Below are positions 16,308-26,300 of a stretch of 64,000 nt of DNA, in pieces (the stretch's first letter is position 1; each line of letters opens with the position of its first letter). Both the position numbers and the translations under genes were made by a program. Below the pieces are notes generated by a model that did no database searches, was not told the DNA's origin, and was given only the letters and a program-made list of their open reading frames with translations. Source of the stretch: JANQRZ01 sp965214485 (GTDB lineage Bacteria > Bacteroidota > Rhodothermia > Rhodothermales > JANQRZ01); the NCBI GenBank assembly GCA_965214485.1, contig CBDCBW010000012.1, forward strand, positions 248,001-312,000, given 5' to 3'.

Positions 16308-16819
16308 GGCTGCTCCGGCGCGTCGCCCGGCGGCTCCGGCACCGGCGGCGGCTCGACCGGCAGCGGCTCGACGCGCGCCGGCTCCGCTGACATCTGTTCG
16401 CCGTTCGTCTTCGCTCCGCCGCCGAGCGTGACGGTGACCTCGTGCGTCCCGCCGTCGTCGACGCGCGGGATGCGGGCGGCCCCCTCGACGACGGCCCCGT
16501 TGGCCCCGTCCACGGCCGTGACCCCGTGCTCGACGCCGCGGTTCTCGACGGTGAAGACGTAGGTCGTCCGGTCGCTCGGCAGGCGATAGCTCAGCTTGAA
16601 GCCAGGCCAGTCGGCGGGGATGCGCGGGTCGAGCCAGATCGCGTCGGCCTCGACGCGCAAGCCGAGGATGGACTCGACGGCGACGCGGTAGGTCCAGCCC
16701 GCCGAGCCGGTGTACCACGTCCAGCCGCCGCGCCCCTCGTGCGGCGGGACCGAGTAGACGTCGGCGGCAATCGCGTAAGGTTTGGTCTTGGGACGGCCTT
16801 CGCCTGTGCAGTGATTCAC
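16304..16819 (-). pseudogene. duplicated 3' fragment of the cyclic beta-glucan synthase-like gene
   Basis: About 171 codons equal to the C-terminal end of the 20390-29296 gene: PYAIAADVYSVPPHEGRGGW, then WTYRVAVESILGLR, ending EPPGDAPEQP. The bases 16308-16790 align without gaps to 20394-20876. Alone this is only the end of the GH94 barrel and its C-terminal sheet, with no catalytic Asp, so activity is not expected. Curiously it could be translated: a GTG at 16819 overlaps the stop of the upstream gene (GTGA), and its TGA overlaps the ATG of the lipoprotein gene. Confidence 0.85.
16308..16790 (-). repeat. 483-bp direct repeat, copy A (glucan synthase 3' end)
   Basis: Gap-free match to 20394-20876, constant offset 4,086 bp. 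Differences are few and clustered, for example around 16660-16675, where copy A has ACGCGCAAGCCG and copy B ACTCTCAGCCCG. Confidence 0.9.
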
Positions 16820-19587
16820 CGCACCACCGTCACGCGGCGGCTCGCCGTGAAGCGCTCGCCGACGGCGCGGACGACGTAGACGCCCGAAGGCAGCCCTGAG
16901 CCGTCGAGTGTGAGCGCGTGGCTGCCGGAGGTGAGCGGTCCGTCGTGGAGCACGGCTACCCGGCGGCCGAGCACATCGAAGAGTGTCACCTCGACACGTT
17001 GCGACGACGGCAGTGACAGCGTGAGGCTCGCCGCGCCCCGGAACGGGTTCGGGTGCGCCGCCGACAGCGCCGCCCGCCCCGGCACGGCGGCCTCGTCCTC
17101 GGCCGCCACCGTCTGGAACGGGCGGGCCGGCGTCAGCGCCGTCACGAACGCGTGACCGCTCCCGCGCAGCCCGTTCGTGAACGTCCCCGTCAGCACGACG
17201 CGCTGCTGCGCCTCGGCCACCACCACGTTGTAGACCGCACCCCCCGTCGGCTGCGGGTCCCACGCCAGGAGCGCCGCCGTCTCGGCATCGACCGCGGCGG
17301 CGAGCCGCTGCTCGGTCCCGCCGATGCCGTCGAAGGACCCCACGAGGTAGACCACGCCCTCCTCGGTGCCTCCGCCCGGACCGGGCTGCGCCGCCAGGCC
17401 GAACACGGCCAGGCCCTCCTCCTGGGGGTCCCACGCGAGCACCTCGCCGGTGGCGCGCACCACGGCGGCGGCGTCCTCGCGCGGCTCGCCGCCGACGGCG
17501 CTGAGGCGGCTCCCGCCGAGGTAGAGCCTGGAGCCCAGCGCGGCGAGGGCTTGGCCGGCCCCGTTGGGCTCCTCGACCGGGTTGACGTTCCAGGCGAGCA
17601 CGGTCCCGGTCGCGGCGTCGAGCGCGGCGAACTTCTCGCGCTCCTCGCCGCCGGCGGCGTTGATGGGGCCAGCGAGGAAGAGCGTGTCGCCCTCGGCCCC
17701 GGGCGGGCCGGCTTCGACGAGGAGCAGCTCCTCGGCCTGGGGGTTGGCCGGGAAGCTCTCGGTGAGGGTGACCCAGAGGGTCTCGCCGGAGAAGCGGTCG
17801 AAGGCGACAGCGGCACCGGGGGTGTGGAGGTAGAGGCGGTCGTCGGAGGCGAGCAGGCCGGCGCTGTTGGAGCGCACGCGCGAGGTGTCGCCGCGCGAGG
17901 TGTCGCCGGGTGCGGGATCGGCTGGGCGCGGCAGCGCGGCGAACGGCGGGGCCGGCGAGCCGTCGGCGCGGGCGACGACCGGGCCGGCCCGGCGGACCAG
18001 CCCGGCGGGGCTGTCGGCGTGCGCCCGGCGTGCCTGCGCGGCGAAGCGCGCGCCGCCGGGGAAGTCCGAGAGGATGCCGGTTGCGAGGTCGGCGACCCCG
18101 AGGCCGTTGAAGGTGAGGAAGTACAAGAAGCGCTCGTCGGGGCTGACGGTGACCTCCTCGACCGACGAGAAGATCACGAAGTCCTCGTTGAACGGCGTCG
18201 CGCGGCCTGTCGTGAGGTCGATGCCGGCCAGGAAGCGCCGCGGCTCGCCGCCGATGCCGTAGAAGCCCGAGCCGCCGACGTAGAGCCTACCCTCCGGTCT
18301 GACCGCGAGCGAGGTGATGCCTCGGTCGCTGCGCCCCTTCGCTACGCGGAGTGTGCCGCCGCCGAGGAGGGCGTCGTCGTCGAAGTACCCCGGCAGGGGC
18401 CGCTTCGTTTCGGCGTCTATGGCGACGAGGTACTGCGACGGGAAGGGGTCGCCGGGGAAGTCGCGCGCCGCAGCGAGGTAGACGACGCCCTGCCCCTCGG
18501 GGCCGCCGGTCGAGTCAAAGGCTAGGGCGCGGCCGCTGCGGAGCCCCGGCCCAACGGGGTGACCGGTCGACTCGCCTGTCGCACGGTCGATCGTGAAGAG
18601 TGGGATAGCCGCCCCTGACGGCGTCCAGATCACGTCCTCGGCTACAGTGATTGGACCGCCGCCGAGTTGGAAGCCAGTCGTCCAGTCGGTCGGCTCGCCA
18701 CCCTCGCCGGTGGCGGAGTCGGCGAGCGTCACCTCGGCCGAGCCCGACGGGCGGGGCTTGCCCCGGACGGCGTCGAAGATGCCGCCGACATAGAGCGTGG
18801 TGTCGGTCGGCGGCGGGCCGACGCCGAAGCCGAAGGCTCCCACTGTGCTGCTGCCGGTGAGCCGAAGGTCCCACGGGAGAAGGGTGCCGGGGGCGTCTCT
18901 GTCCGCAGCGTCAAGCGCGGCGGCTCCGATCCGGGTGACACCGTCAACGGACGTGAAGTCACCGCCGAGGTAGAGCACGCCGTCTTTGTGGAGGAGATCG
19001 GAGACGCCGTTAGAGTTACCGGTTCGCTCGAAGTCCACGGACAGCGGGAGGACGTCTCCCGTCGCAGCGTCGAGTGCAGCAAGGTCCTCACGTGGCTCGC
19101 CGCCGACAGTGTCGAAGCGCCCGCCGACGTAGAGCACTGTGCTATCCTCGGAGAGCGCGAGGCCGTCGATGGTGCCGAAGAAGAACGGGCTACCGGTCGC
19201 CTGCGGGTCAGGCGCGAAGTCTGGGTCGAGACTCCCGTCGGCCAGGATGTGGGCGAGGTTGCGCCGAGGCTCGCCGCCGGCCCACTCGGTCTCGCCGCCG
19301 ACATACCACCCGCCACGCCCGTCGGGGAGGACTACCTCGACCTGTCGCCCGCCAATGCGGGTTTGCGCGAGGTCTACCTCGCCGGTTGTCCTGTTGAGCG
19401 CGGCGGCCCGTCCTGTCGGTGGACCGACGGTGATGAAGTCGCCGGCGACGTAGAGCGTGTCGCCTGCCACAGCGGCCGAGCGGACGAAGCTGTCGGGGGA
19501 GTGGAGATCGCGCAAGGCCTCCTGCGCTTCGGTAGGGGAGGAAGCGAGGACCAGAAGAGCGAATAAGAGGAAGTGAGGAATAGGCAT
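16816..19587 (-). CDS. secreted beta-propeller-like protein with T9SS C-terminal domain
   Basis: A 923-aa protein with signal peptide MPIPHFLLFALLVLASSPTEAQ. Most of it consists of repeated units of the form TLYVGG-F--VGGEPR--LAALDAATG, about 12 repeats similar to Delta-60 or PQQ-like propeller blades. The C-terminus is a type IX sorting domain: AAHPNPFRGAASLTLSLP, VTLFDVLGRRVAVL, LPSGVYVVRAV, ending RRVTVVR. It is likely an exported, surface-associated protein of unknown ligand. It lies inside the segment bracketed by the 483-bp direct repeats and so may have arrived with it. Its stop overlaps a GTG of the duplicated fragment downstream. Confidence 0.88.
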   Translation of the reverse strand: MPIPHFLLFALLVLASSPTEAQEALRDLHSPDSFVRSAAVAGDTLYVAGDFITVGPPTGRAAALNRTTGEVDLAQTRIGGRQVEVVLPDGRGGWYVGGETEWAGGEPRRNLAHILADGSLDPDFAPDPQATGSPFFFGTIDGLALSEDSTVLYVGGRFDTVGGEPREDLAALDAATGDVLPLSVDFERTGNSNGVSDLLHKDGVLYLGGDFTSVDGVTRIGAAALDAADRDAPGTLLPWDLRLTGSSTVGAFGFGVGPPPTDTTLYVGGIFDAVRGKPRPSGSAEVTLADSATGEGGEPTDWTTGFQLGGGPITVAEDVIWTPSGAAIPLFTIDRATGESTGHPVGPGLRSGRALAFDSTGGPEGQGVVYLAAARDFPGDPFPSQYLVAIDAETKRPLPGYFDDDALLGGGTLRVAKGRSDRGITSLAVRPEGRLYVGGSGFYGIGGEPRRFLAGIDLTTGRATPFNEDFVIFSSVEEVTVSPDERFLYFLTFNGLGVADLATGILSDFPGGARFAAQARRAHADSPAGLVRRAGPVVARADGSPAPPFAALPRPADPAPGDTSRGDTSRVRSNSAGLLASDDRLYLHTPGAAVAFDRFSGETLWVTLTESFPANPQAEELLLVEAGPPGAEGDTLFLAGPINAAGGEEREKFAALDAATGTVLAWNVNPVEEPNGAGQALAALGSRLYLGGSRLSAVGGEPREDAAAVVRATGEVLAWDPQEEGLAVFGLAAQPGPGGGTEEGVVYLVGSFDGIGGTEQRLAAAVDAETAALLAWDPQPTGGAVYNVVVAEAQQRVVLTGTFTNGLRGSGHAFVTALTPARPFQTVAAEDEAAVPGRAALSAAHPNPFRGAASLTLSLPSSQRVEVTLFDVLGRRVAVLHDGPLTSGSHALTLDGSGLPSGVYVVRAVGERFTASRRVTVVR

Positions 19588-19645
19588 GGCGGGAGGGGGA
19601 GGAAGCGGAGGTCCTCGTTAAACAGTGCCGAAGTGCGGCGGGGCA

Positions 19646-20107
19646 TTAGTGCTCCTCCGGCGTCTCACCCGAATCGGGCAGAGACTCCGGCGGTGGAAAC
19701 ACGTCGAGGAAAGCTCTCGGCTTCACGATCCGTATGCCCTGAAACGGGTCGAGAACGAGCAGGTCCTCGTCGCCGCTGACGATGACCTCGGCTCGTTCGG
19801 CGACCGCCAGATCCAGAAACTTGTCGTCGTCGGGGTCGCGGCTCGCCCGTACCGTCTCTGTGACGACTACGAAGCTCGCTTCCCGGTGCAGTAGCTCCTG
19901 AAACACCTCTCGCTCGCCTTCCTCAAGGTACTTCCTAAACTTCTCTCGTCCCGCTACGTCGTCGAACTCTGCTGCCGTCTCACTCGCTATCAGCATCTGG
20001 TAGTGGTCCAGCGCCTGGTCGAACGCCCTTCTCGAAACAGACCCCCGAGCCAGCAGCGCGCTGATCAGACGGTTCGTATCGAAGACGCAGAGCGGCTTAC
20101 TCGTCAT
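19646..20107 (-). CDS. PIN-domain toxin (COG1569-like)
   Basis: 153 aa of the PIN_3 type annotated as toxin component of toxin-antitoxin systems. The acidic active-site residues are visible: VFDTNRL (Asp10), an acidic segment around ASETAAEFDDV, RDPDDDKFLDLA, and VSGDEDLLVL. PIN toxins are Mg-dependent ribonucleases. The start (20107) overlaps the end of the upstream antitoxin gene by 11 bp. The 3' extension after PRAFLDVF is short and acidic. The pair lies inside the block bracketed by direct repeats of the glucan-synthase 3' end. Confidence 0.9.
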   Translation of the reverse strand: MTSKPLCVFDTNRLISALLARGSVSRRAFDQALDHYQMLIASETAAEFDDVAGREKFRKYLEEGEREVFQELLHREASFVVVTETVRASRDPDDDKFLDLAVAERAEVIVSGDEDLLVLDPFQGIRIVKPRAFLDVFPPPESLPDSGETPEEH

Positions 20108-20324
20108 TCAGCAGCGAGTCCAGGATGTCGGGCGTCAGGCCACGGTCCTCCGCTCGCCTGCTGATCTCATCCATATACGCCTTCAGCGAGACCTGAGAGA
20201 GCGTCGCGCTCCGGAGCTTGAGGTTCAGCAGCGAATCGATCTTGCGACGCTCTTCCTCGGAGGCAGCCCGGTAGGCTCGCGCCGCCTGTGCGTCTACCTG
20301 AATGGTGATCTGATCGGTACCCAT
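20097..20324 (-). CDS. antitoxin partner of the PIN toxin
   Basis: 75 aa: MGTDQITIQVDAQAARAYRA, then a helical charged stretch (ASEEERRKIDSLLNLKL) and an amphipathic C-terminus (MDEISRRAEDRGLTPDILDS). This ITIQVD--AA-AY---S-EE--K plan is common among short antitoxins encoded before COG1569 PIN toxins. The start is ATG 20324. It lies 66 bp downstream of the end of the glucan-synthase gene on the same strand; its own promoter would have to be in that gap or within the glucan-synthase 3' end. Confidence 0.82.
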   Translation of the reverse strand: MGTDQITIQVDAQAARAYRAASEEERRKIDSLLNLKLRSATLSQVSLKAYMDEISRRAEDRGLTPDILDSLLNDE

Positions 20325-20389
20325 GTGGCTGTATGGATTGTCCCAGCATGGATTATCCCGGCGAAAACGATGCAACGCACGGTGGGGCG

Positions 20390-23300
20390 CTACGGTTGCT
20401 CCGGCGCGTCGCCCGGCGGCTCCGGCACCGGCGGCGGCTCGACCGGCAGCGGCTCGACGCGCGCCGGCTCCGCTGACATCTGTTCGCCGTTCGTCTTCGC
20501 TCCGCCGCCGAGCGTGACGGTGACCTCGTGCGTCCCGCCGTCGTCGACGCGCGGGATGCGGGCGGCCCCCTCGACGACGGCCCCGTTGGCCCCGTCCACG
20601 GCCGTGACCCCGTGCTCGACGCCGCGGTTCTCGACGGTGAAGACGTAGGTCGTCCGGTCGCTCGGCAGGCGATAGCTCAGCTTGAAGCCGGGCCAGTCGG
20701 CGGGGATGCGCGGGTCGAGCCAGATCGCGTCGGCCTCGACTCTCAGCCCGAGGATCGACTCGACGGCGACGCGGTAGGTCCAGCCCGCCGAGCCGGTGTA
20801 CCACGTCCAGCCGCCCCGGCCCTCGTGCGGCGGGACCGAGTAGACGTCGGCTGCAATCGCGTAGGGTTCGGTCTTGTAATGGTCGGCCTTGGCCTGGGTG
20901 CGGGTGTGGTTGACCGGCGAGATCATCCGCAGCAGTTCCGTCGCCCGGCCGCCGCGCCCCTGCTCGGCGAAGGCGCGGATGGCCCACAGGACGCCGTGGG
21001 TGTACTGCCCGCCGTTCTCCCTCACGCCCGGCAGATACCCCTTGATGTAGCCCGGATCGTGCGAGGTCTTGTCGAACGGCGGGGTAAGCAGGCGAATGAT
21101 GCCGGCCTCTTCGTCGACCAGGTGCTCCTCGACCGAGCGGAGCGCGGATTCGGCGTGCTCCGGCGTGGCGACGCCCGAGATGATGCTCCAACCCTGGGCG
21201 ATGGCGTCGATCCGGCACTCGTCGTTCTCGGTCGAGCCGAGGGGGAAGCCGTCGTCGTAGTAGGCGCGGCGGAACCAGGCCCCGTCCCACCCGGTGTCGT
21301 TGAGCGCCGCTTCGAGGTCGGCGAGGTAGGCGCGGTACCGCCCCGCGCGGTCGGTCTCGCCGCGCCGGTCGCAGAGCGGGATGAACCCTTTGAGGATGTG
21401 GGCGAGGAAAAACCCGAGCCAGACACTCTCGCCCGTGCCGTCGTTGCCGACGCGGTTCATGCCGTCGTTCCAGTCGCCCGAGCCCATGAGCGGGAGGCCG
21501 TGCGCGCCCTTCGTGAGCGAGCGGTCCACCGTGCGGGCGGCGTGCTCGAAGACGGTCCCGGACTCGTCGGCGACGCTCGGGGTGAGGAACGCCTCGTCCT
21601 CGCCCTCTTCGAGGTGCCGCGCCGTGAGGAAGGGCTCGACCTCGTCGAGGATGCTCCAGTCGCCGGTGGTCTTGACGTAGAACGACAGGGCGTAGGGGAG
21701 CCACAGGAGGTCGTCGGAGAAGCGGCTGCGGATGCCGGCTTCGGTGACAGGGTGCCACCAGTGGAGCACGTCGCCCTCGACGAACTGGTGGGCGGCGTTG
21801 CGGCGGATCTGGGCGCGCGTCAGGTCGGGCCGGGTGTAGACGAGGGCGGTCGAGTCCTGGAGCTGGTCGCGGTAGCCGAAGGCCCCGCCGGACTGGTAGA
21901 ACGCGCTCCGGCCCCAGAAGCGGCACGCGAGGTTCTGGTAGAGCAGCCACCCGTTGGCGAGGACGTCGATCTCGGGCGCGGGCGTCTCGACGTGGGTCGC
22001 CGAGAGCGTCTCGCGCCAGAACTCGGTGATCTCGTCGAGGGCTTCCTCGACGGCCTCGGGCGTGGCGTAGCGCTTGACGATCTCGCGCGCGGCGTGCGAG
22101 TGCTCGGCCTGGCCGAGGAGGAAGCGCAGCTCGACCGTCTCGCCGGGCTCGATCTCGACCGGAAGCTGGAACGCGGCGCACGGGTCGAGCCCCGCGCCGA
22201 CGGCCCCGCCGAGCGGGGCACGGGAGGCCAGGGCGGCGGGCTTGACGGTGCTCCCGCCGCGCCCGAGGAACGCCGTCCGGTCCGAGGTGAAGCCCGCGAC
22301 CTTCGCGCCGTGCGCCGCCGCGAAGGCGACGCGCCGCGCGAAGGTGCCGTTGTAGTAGTTGCGCGCGAGGAGGGCCCCGGTCTCGTCGTCGCGGTGGGTC
22401 GTGACGTAGGGCACGTTCGGCGCGCGGCGCTCGCCGAGGACCCACTCGTGGTAGCGGAAGACGGACAGCCGGCGGGGCGTGCTCCCGGTGTTGGTCAGCC
22501 GGAGGCGGGCGATCTTGACCGGGTCCTCGCGCGGGACGAAGAGGCAGACCTCCTGCTCGATGCCGAAGCTCTCGTGGTGGTAGGTGGTGTAGCCCCAGCC
22601 GTGGCGCGTCTCGTAGGGCCGGCCGTCGGGGACCGGGCGCGGGGTCGGGCTCCAGAAGAGGCCGGCCTCTTCGTCGCGGAGGTAGAACGCCTCGCCCGCC
22701 GGGTCGATCACCGGGTCGTTGCTCCAGGGCGTGAGCTTGTTCTGCTGGCTGTTGATCGACCAGGTGTAGCCCTCGCCGCTCTCGGAGGCCGTGAACCCGG
22801 CCGACTCGTTGGCGACGACGTTGATCCACGGCAGCGGCGTCCGGTCGAGCCCGCGCCCGGCGCGGCTGTGCTGGCGGATGACGTACTCGGTGCCGTCGGG
22901 CGTGAAGCCGCCGTAGCCGTTGAAGAACTGCAAGTCGCTGCCCCGTGCCTCGGCACCGTCTCGGCTCGCCTCGCGCGCCGCCTCTTCGGCCTCAGGCGTG
23001 AGGGCGGCGGCGAGGGCGGGCTGGTAGGCGTGGGGCGGCCCGTCCTGAGGCGCAGGCGCGTGGGCCGCCTCGCCTTTCTCGCCCGTCTCGTCTTGCTCGT
23101 CGGCGAAGCGCGGCAGGGTGCCGTCGATCACGACGCGGGCGACGGTCAGGATCAGCGTCAGGTCCTCGTCGGCGAGCTGGTCGGTGCGGCGGACGAAGAG
23201 GCCGGCGCGCTGGTTCAGGAGGCCGCGCTGGGGCGAGGTCTGGATGGCCTGGAGGATTGCGTTCTGGAGCTCGCTGGCGTAGCTCGGCGGGTGGTCGTTG

Positions 23301-26300
23301 AGGACCACGAGGTCGGTCTCGAGCCCGCGCAGGCGCCAGTACTCGTGCGCCTTGAGGAGCAGGAGGAAGTGCGTCATGTCCTCGGCGCGCGCGATGCGGT
23401 AGACGAGGATCGGGAGGTCGCCCGAGATGCCGTGGGCCCAGAGGCCGGACTGCGGGCGCTGGTTGCGGAGCAGGACCTCGGCGTCGGCGCGGAGGCCGGG
23501 GCCGCCGTAGAGCAGGTGCGAGGCGAGGCGCTGGAAGTAGAGCGCCCGCTCGCCGGGCAGCCCGAGGTGCTTGAGCTCGACCAGGCCGTAGACCGAGGCC
23601 AGCTCGAAGGCCCGCTGCGCGGCGTAGGGGTGGTCGTAGCGCTCGGCCAAGCGCTGGGCCTCGTCGCGCGTCTCGGCGGTGCCGAGCGAGAAGGTGACGG
23701 TGACGTTCTCCTTCGGCATCAGCACGATGATGCGCCGGAGCGAAACGATGGGGTCGAGCACGGCCCCGGCGGTGCCCGAGAGCCGGGTGCTCGGGTCCAT
23801 CGCCGCCGGGTGGTCGAGCGTCCGCCCGCGCCCGATGAACCGGGCGCGGTCGGTCTCGAACTGCAGCTCCTCGAAGACCGGCCCGAGGGCCTTGTCGGCG
23901 ACCGAGTGGACGAGCCACGGGCGGTCCTCGCCCTCCTTGCGCGGGCGGCGCGTCGCGATGAGGGCGTTGTGCTCGGGGACGTACTCGGTCTCGACGAAGA
24001 GCTTCGAGAAGGCGGGGTGCGCCGCGTCGGCGACCGGCGGGAAGAGGACCACCTCGGCGTAGCTCGTCAGCTCGATGATCCGGGGCCGGTCCGAGTAGTT
24101 GGCGAGGGTCACGCGGCGGACCTCGACGTCGTCCTCGGGCGTGACGACGACCTCGGTGAAGGTCTCGATCCAGTCGTCGACGCGCGCCGTCTCGACCTTG
24201 TTGACGTGGAACCACGTCTCGTAGCGGTCCGGCGGCAGGGCCGACTGCACGGGCTGCTGCCCGGCGCTCCAGAAGCGGTTGCTCTCGAGGTCGCGGACGT
24301 AGACGAAGAAGCCCTGCGCGTCGCGCGTGCGGTCCGGCTGCCAGCGCGTCACCCCCATCCCGCCCTGGCGCGAGAACCCCGCGCCCGCCGCCGTGAGGTA
24401 GGTCGTGTAGCGCCCGTTCGAGAGCAGCACGCCGCGCGGGACCGGGTCGGCGAGCGCCTCCGCCGTGAGGTGCTCGACGTAGGACGACACCGGCTGCACC
24501 TCGACGGGCTCGAGCTCGCCCTCGTCGAACGGCGCGGCGTCGATCTTCTCGACGACGCGCGGGACGCGCTCCTGGAGCAGGAGCTCGCCCGACTGCACGA
24601 AGGGCTCGCGGTGGAACCGGTCCTGCACCCGGTTGTCGAGCAGCACGTTCGACAGCGAGAGCAGGCTCATGCCCTGGTGGTGCGCGAAGTACGCCCGGAT
24701 GACCTGGTAGGCGTCGTCGCCGTCGCTCCCGGCGGTGGCGACGCGGGCGGGCGTAAAGTCCACGGCTTCGTAGTAGCCGTACGGCCCGTAGGCCCCGAGC
24801 TCGTCGATCTTCTCCAGGTTCGAGAGCGCGCGGTCCGGGCGCACCTGGAGGGCGAGGACGGTCGCGTAGGGCGCGAGCACGTAGTCCTCGCCCAGCCCGC
24901 GCTTGAGGCCGAGCCACGGCACGCCGAAGGCGCGGTACTGGTACGTCAGGTGGAGGTCGAGCGTGTAGTAGGCGCTCTCGGAGATGCCCCACGGGCGGCC
25001 CTTCGAGCGGCCGTAGAAGCGCTGCGTCGAGACGGCGTTGTAGAGCGTCTCGTCGAGCAGCGTCCGGGGGTAGCTCCGCATGAAGAGCAGCGGCATCAGG
25101 TACTCGAACATCGTCCCGCTCCACGAGAGCAGCGTCTTGCGCCCGCGCGTGCTCCGGGTCGGGCGGCTGAGGCGGAACCAGTGCTCCGGCGGCACCTCGC
25201 CCTTGCCGATGGCGAGGTAGCTCGCGAGGCGGGCCTCGCTCGCGAGCAGGTCGTAGGTGCTGTCGTCGAAGCGGCCCCGGTCCACGTCGTAGCCGATCGA
25301 GAAGAGGTCGCGCTCGACGTTGTAGAGGAGCGTGAAGTCCATCCCGCGCACGAGCGCGTCGGCGCGCTCGGCGAGGGCGTGGGCGTCGTGGAGGAGGGCC
25401 CCCACGGCGTCGGCGGACGCGCGGAGGGCGGCGGCGTCCACCGCCGCGTCCTGGCGCTGCAGCAGGGCCGTGGTCCGGTCGAAGAGCGCGCCGAGCGTCG
25501 GGGCGGCGTCGAGGGCCTCGTCGACGGGGCCTGGGCCGGCGAGCCACGGGGCGAGGGCCGCCAGCTCCTCGCGGGCGAGGCCGAGCTGGACGAGGGGCTG
25601 CCCGGCCCAGGCGCGGAGCTCGGCCACGTCGTCGTCGCGCCAGACGGCCGACGGCTCGAACTGCGCCGCCGCGTCGAGGTCGGCGGCGGCGGCGAGCAGC
25701 GCGTCGAGCCGGTCGCGCCACTGGGTGAGGGTCGCCGGAGCCGGGCGGTCGAGGGCGGCCCCGAGGCGGGCGCGGACGGCGACGATCTCCTCGGCGTCGA
25801 AGTCGTCGGGCGGGCACCGGTCGAGGGTCTCGTCGAGGGCGAGGAGCGTGTCGCGCAGCCCGTCGGCGAGCGCCGGGTTCGGCCACCGGGCCTCAGCGAC
25901 CTCGCCGAGGCCCTGCTTGACCACGACGAGCGACCCGGCGAGGTTGCCCGAGTCCACGGTCGAGACGTAGCGCGGGTGCATCGTCGCGCCGGAGTCGGTG
26001 GCGTACCAGTTGTAGAGGTGCCCCCGGTGCTTCTCGAGCCCCTCGACGGCGTCGAGCATGTGCCCCAGGCGGCGGACCTCCTCGGCGCGCGGGAGGTAGC
26101 CGAAGTCGTGCGCCGTCTGCACGGCACCCATCGCGAGGCCGACGTTCGTCGGCGAGGTCCGCCGGGCGAGCCCCTGGTCGGGCCGGACCTGGAGGTTGTC
26201 CGGGATGAGCCAGCAGTCGTCGCCCGAGAGGAACTCGTCGAAATAGCGCCACGTCCGGCGGGCGAGCACGCGGAGCCGGCGCGTGTCGTCGAAGGTGAGG

